Shown here: piece after piece, positions 63,181 through 64,000 of the stretch
Layout: each line of letters opens with the position of its first letter
Position numbering within the stretch: the first letter of the stretch is position 1
Assembly (NCBI RefSeq): GCF_023101165.1
Contig: NZ_CP078076.1
Span: 2,976,001-3,040,000 of the forward strand
Length of the DNA: 64,000 bases
Direction of reading: 5' to 3'
Source of the DNA: Microbacterium sufflavum
GTDB lineage: Bacteria > Actinomycetota > Actinomycetes > Actinomycetales > Microbacteriaceae
Position numbers and translations under genes: made by a program
Notes under the pieces: model-generated
Database searches by the model: none
What the model saw: only the letters and a program-made list of their open reading frames with translations
What the model was told of the DNA's origin: nothing

Positions 63181-63663
63181 ATGCACAGAACACTGACCAG
63201 AAGCATCGGATTCTGGATTCTCCTCATCGTGTCCCTCGCCGCGATCGGCGTCGGCGGATGGCTCGTCGCCGGCCAGATCGGCACCATGACGAGCACCCTG
63301 CTCGATGGCACGGCCACGGGGGTGGAGGTCTACGTCGGCCAGTCGCTCGTGGTGGTCGGAGCCGCGGTGCTCGGCGCCGGCCTGATCGGCCTGCTCCTCG
63401 CCCTCGGCCTCGTGGCGGCGCGGGCACTCGTCCCGGCCGTGCCCGCCGTGCCCGTCGCGCTCGACGCCGGAATGGATGAGCCGTCCCCCAACGAGGCCAT
63501 CGCCGCGACCGGGTCCGCGACCGATCAGGATGCGACGGCGACCACGGACGCCGCCAGCACGCCGGCGGACGACGCGTCAGCGTCCGCGGCGTCGGAGGAC
63601 GCTGCGGATCAGAACGGCAGCAGCGGGTCGACCGCGACGGCCACGAAGATCAGCGTCAAGTAG
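63181..63663 (+). CDS. Two-helix membrane protein, uncharacterised
   Basis: A 160-residue protein: helix 1 at about residues 10-31 ([21 protein letters not shown]), helix 2 at about 53-83 ([19 protein letters not shown]), then a soluble tail rich in Ala, Asp, Ser and Thr. It is similar to short Microbacterium proteins without assigned function. Its last 55 bp overlap the convergent ctaB gene. CAGCCT (63168-63173) 7 nt before the ATG may be a leaderless -10. Confidence 0.75.
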   Translation: MHRTLTRSIGFWILLIVSLAAIGVGGWLVAGQIGTMTSTLLDGTATGVEVYVGQSLVVVGAAVLGAGLIGLLLALGLVAARALVPAVPAVPVALDAGMDEPSPNEAIAATGSATDQDATATTDAASTPADDASASAASEDAADQNGSSGSTATATKISVK

Positions 63664-64000
63664 GTGATCGAGGCGTGGAAGACTCGCATCGGCCGCGCCT
63701 CGGTCCCCCGCACCGCCTGGTTGTACAGGCGGTGCGACTCGTAGATGAACCAGCCGCCGAAGACCAGCGCGGACACCGTGTAGACGAGACCCATGTTCGC
63801 GATCGGCACCAGCAGCAGCGAGCACGCGACGGTCGCCCACGCGTAGAGGATCACCTGGAGGCCGACCTGCGAGGCGTTGCGCGTGACGCCGAGCATCGGG
63901 ACGTCGACGTCCTCGTAGTCGTCCTTGTACTTCATCGACAGCGGCCAGTAGTGCGGCGGCGTCCACAGGAAGACCAGCAGGAACAGGATGAACGCCGGCC
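63609..64000 (-). CDS. ctaB: Protoheme IX farnesyltransferase (heme O synthase), partial
   Basis: Only the C-terminal 130 residues are in the window; the 5' part lies beyond base 64000. Reading in from the edge: [19 protein letters not shown], then [19 protein letters not shown], which is the conserved UbiA/CtaB loop. Three further helices follow. CtaB attaches farnesyl to heme b before CtaA acts. The internal ATG at 63935 is not a start. Confidence 0.95.
   Translation of the reverse strand, partial: PAFILFLLVFLWTPPHYWPLSMKYKDDYEDVDVPMLGVTRNASQVGLQVILYAWATVACSLLLVPIANMGLVYTVSALVFGGWFIYESHRLYNQAVRGTEARPMRVFHASITYLTLIFVAVAVDPLLPF

Overview
The window reads as a chromosomal segment of a high-GC Gram-positive actinobacterium, most likely a Microbacterium or close Microbacteriaceae relative. 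The basis is the very high GC content, dense GTG/ATG-started genes with many 4-bp overlaps, an actinobacterial type A RNase P RNA, an AceE-type pyruvate dehydrogenase, a type I fatty-acid gene set led by a FasR-like regulator, SufBDC, DUF3099/DUF3145/DUF4191 families and the glnA-glnE-glnA2 cluster. This taxonomic call is inference. No prophage, insertion sequence, CRISPR array or transposase is visible; nearly everything is core genome.

Layout. 1-4,224: a partial membrane protein cut by the left edge, a DUF4191 protein, a divergent RimK ligase / retropepsin-like protease pair, and an RDD protein. 4,273-15,171: nitrogen core (GlnR box, glnA, glnE, glnA2) interleaved with a Ser/Thr kinase, an AI-2E exporter-type protein, a diacylglycerol-kinase-like protein and polyphosphate glucokinase. 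15,222-18,869: rnpB, a short PolA-like polymerase, a zinc-ribbon protein and YchJ. 18,895-23,981: two divergent regulator/oxidoreductase pairs, lactate dehydrogenase and an epimerase. 24,010-31,853: tRNA-Val, then aceE-fasR and fabD-fabH-acpP-fabF, which links acetyl-CoA supply to fatty-acid synthesis. 31,923-39,420: a YczE/MocR pair, DUF3145, a putative Fe(II)/2-oxoglutarate oxygenase under an iron-box-like site, and a GmrSD-type nuclease joined to a peptidase. 39,483-47,386: rpmE2, an ABC ATPase, divergent glgA/glgC, serB, a hydrolase, fabG, a coupled DUF3099-zinc finger-SURF1 trio and a PNPOx. 47,430-53,164: an ABC-F protein, DedA, and a two-component system followed by an acyltransferase. 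53,168-57,582: BioMN-like transporter parts facing a BioQ-like TetR, then an MFS/C-S lyase pair. 57,677-64,000: sufBD-Rieske-sufC-sufT, ctaA, a small membrane protein and the start-less C-terminal part of ctaB.

The strongest regulatory reads are: a four-half-site GlnR box at glnA; tandem TGAAC-N3-GTTCA sites between bioM and the TetR gene; a DtxR/IdeR-like box before the oxygenase gene; an AAAGTGG-N15-CCACTTT repeat between yczE and its MocR-type neighbour; and a recurring leaderless-promoter layout in which a TANNNT hexamer lies 6-7 nt before the start codon of about ten genes.

No wholly new system can be claimed from the sequence alone. The loci most worth a second look are the RimK-RCK/protease pair, the iron-box oxygenase, the BioQ/BioMN locus without BioY, and the GmrSD-peptidase pair.
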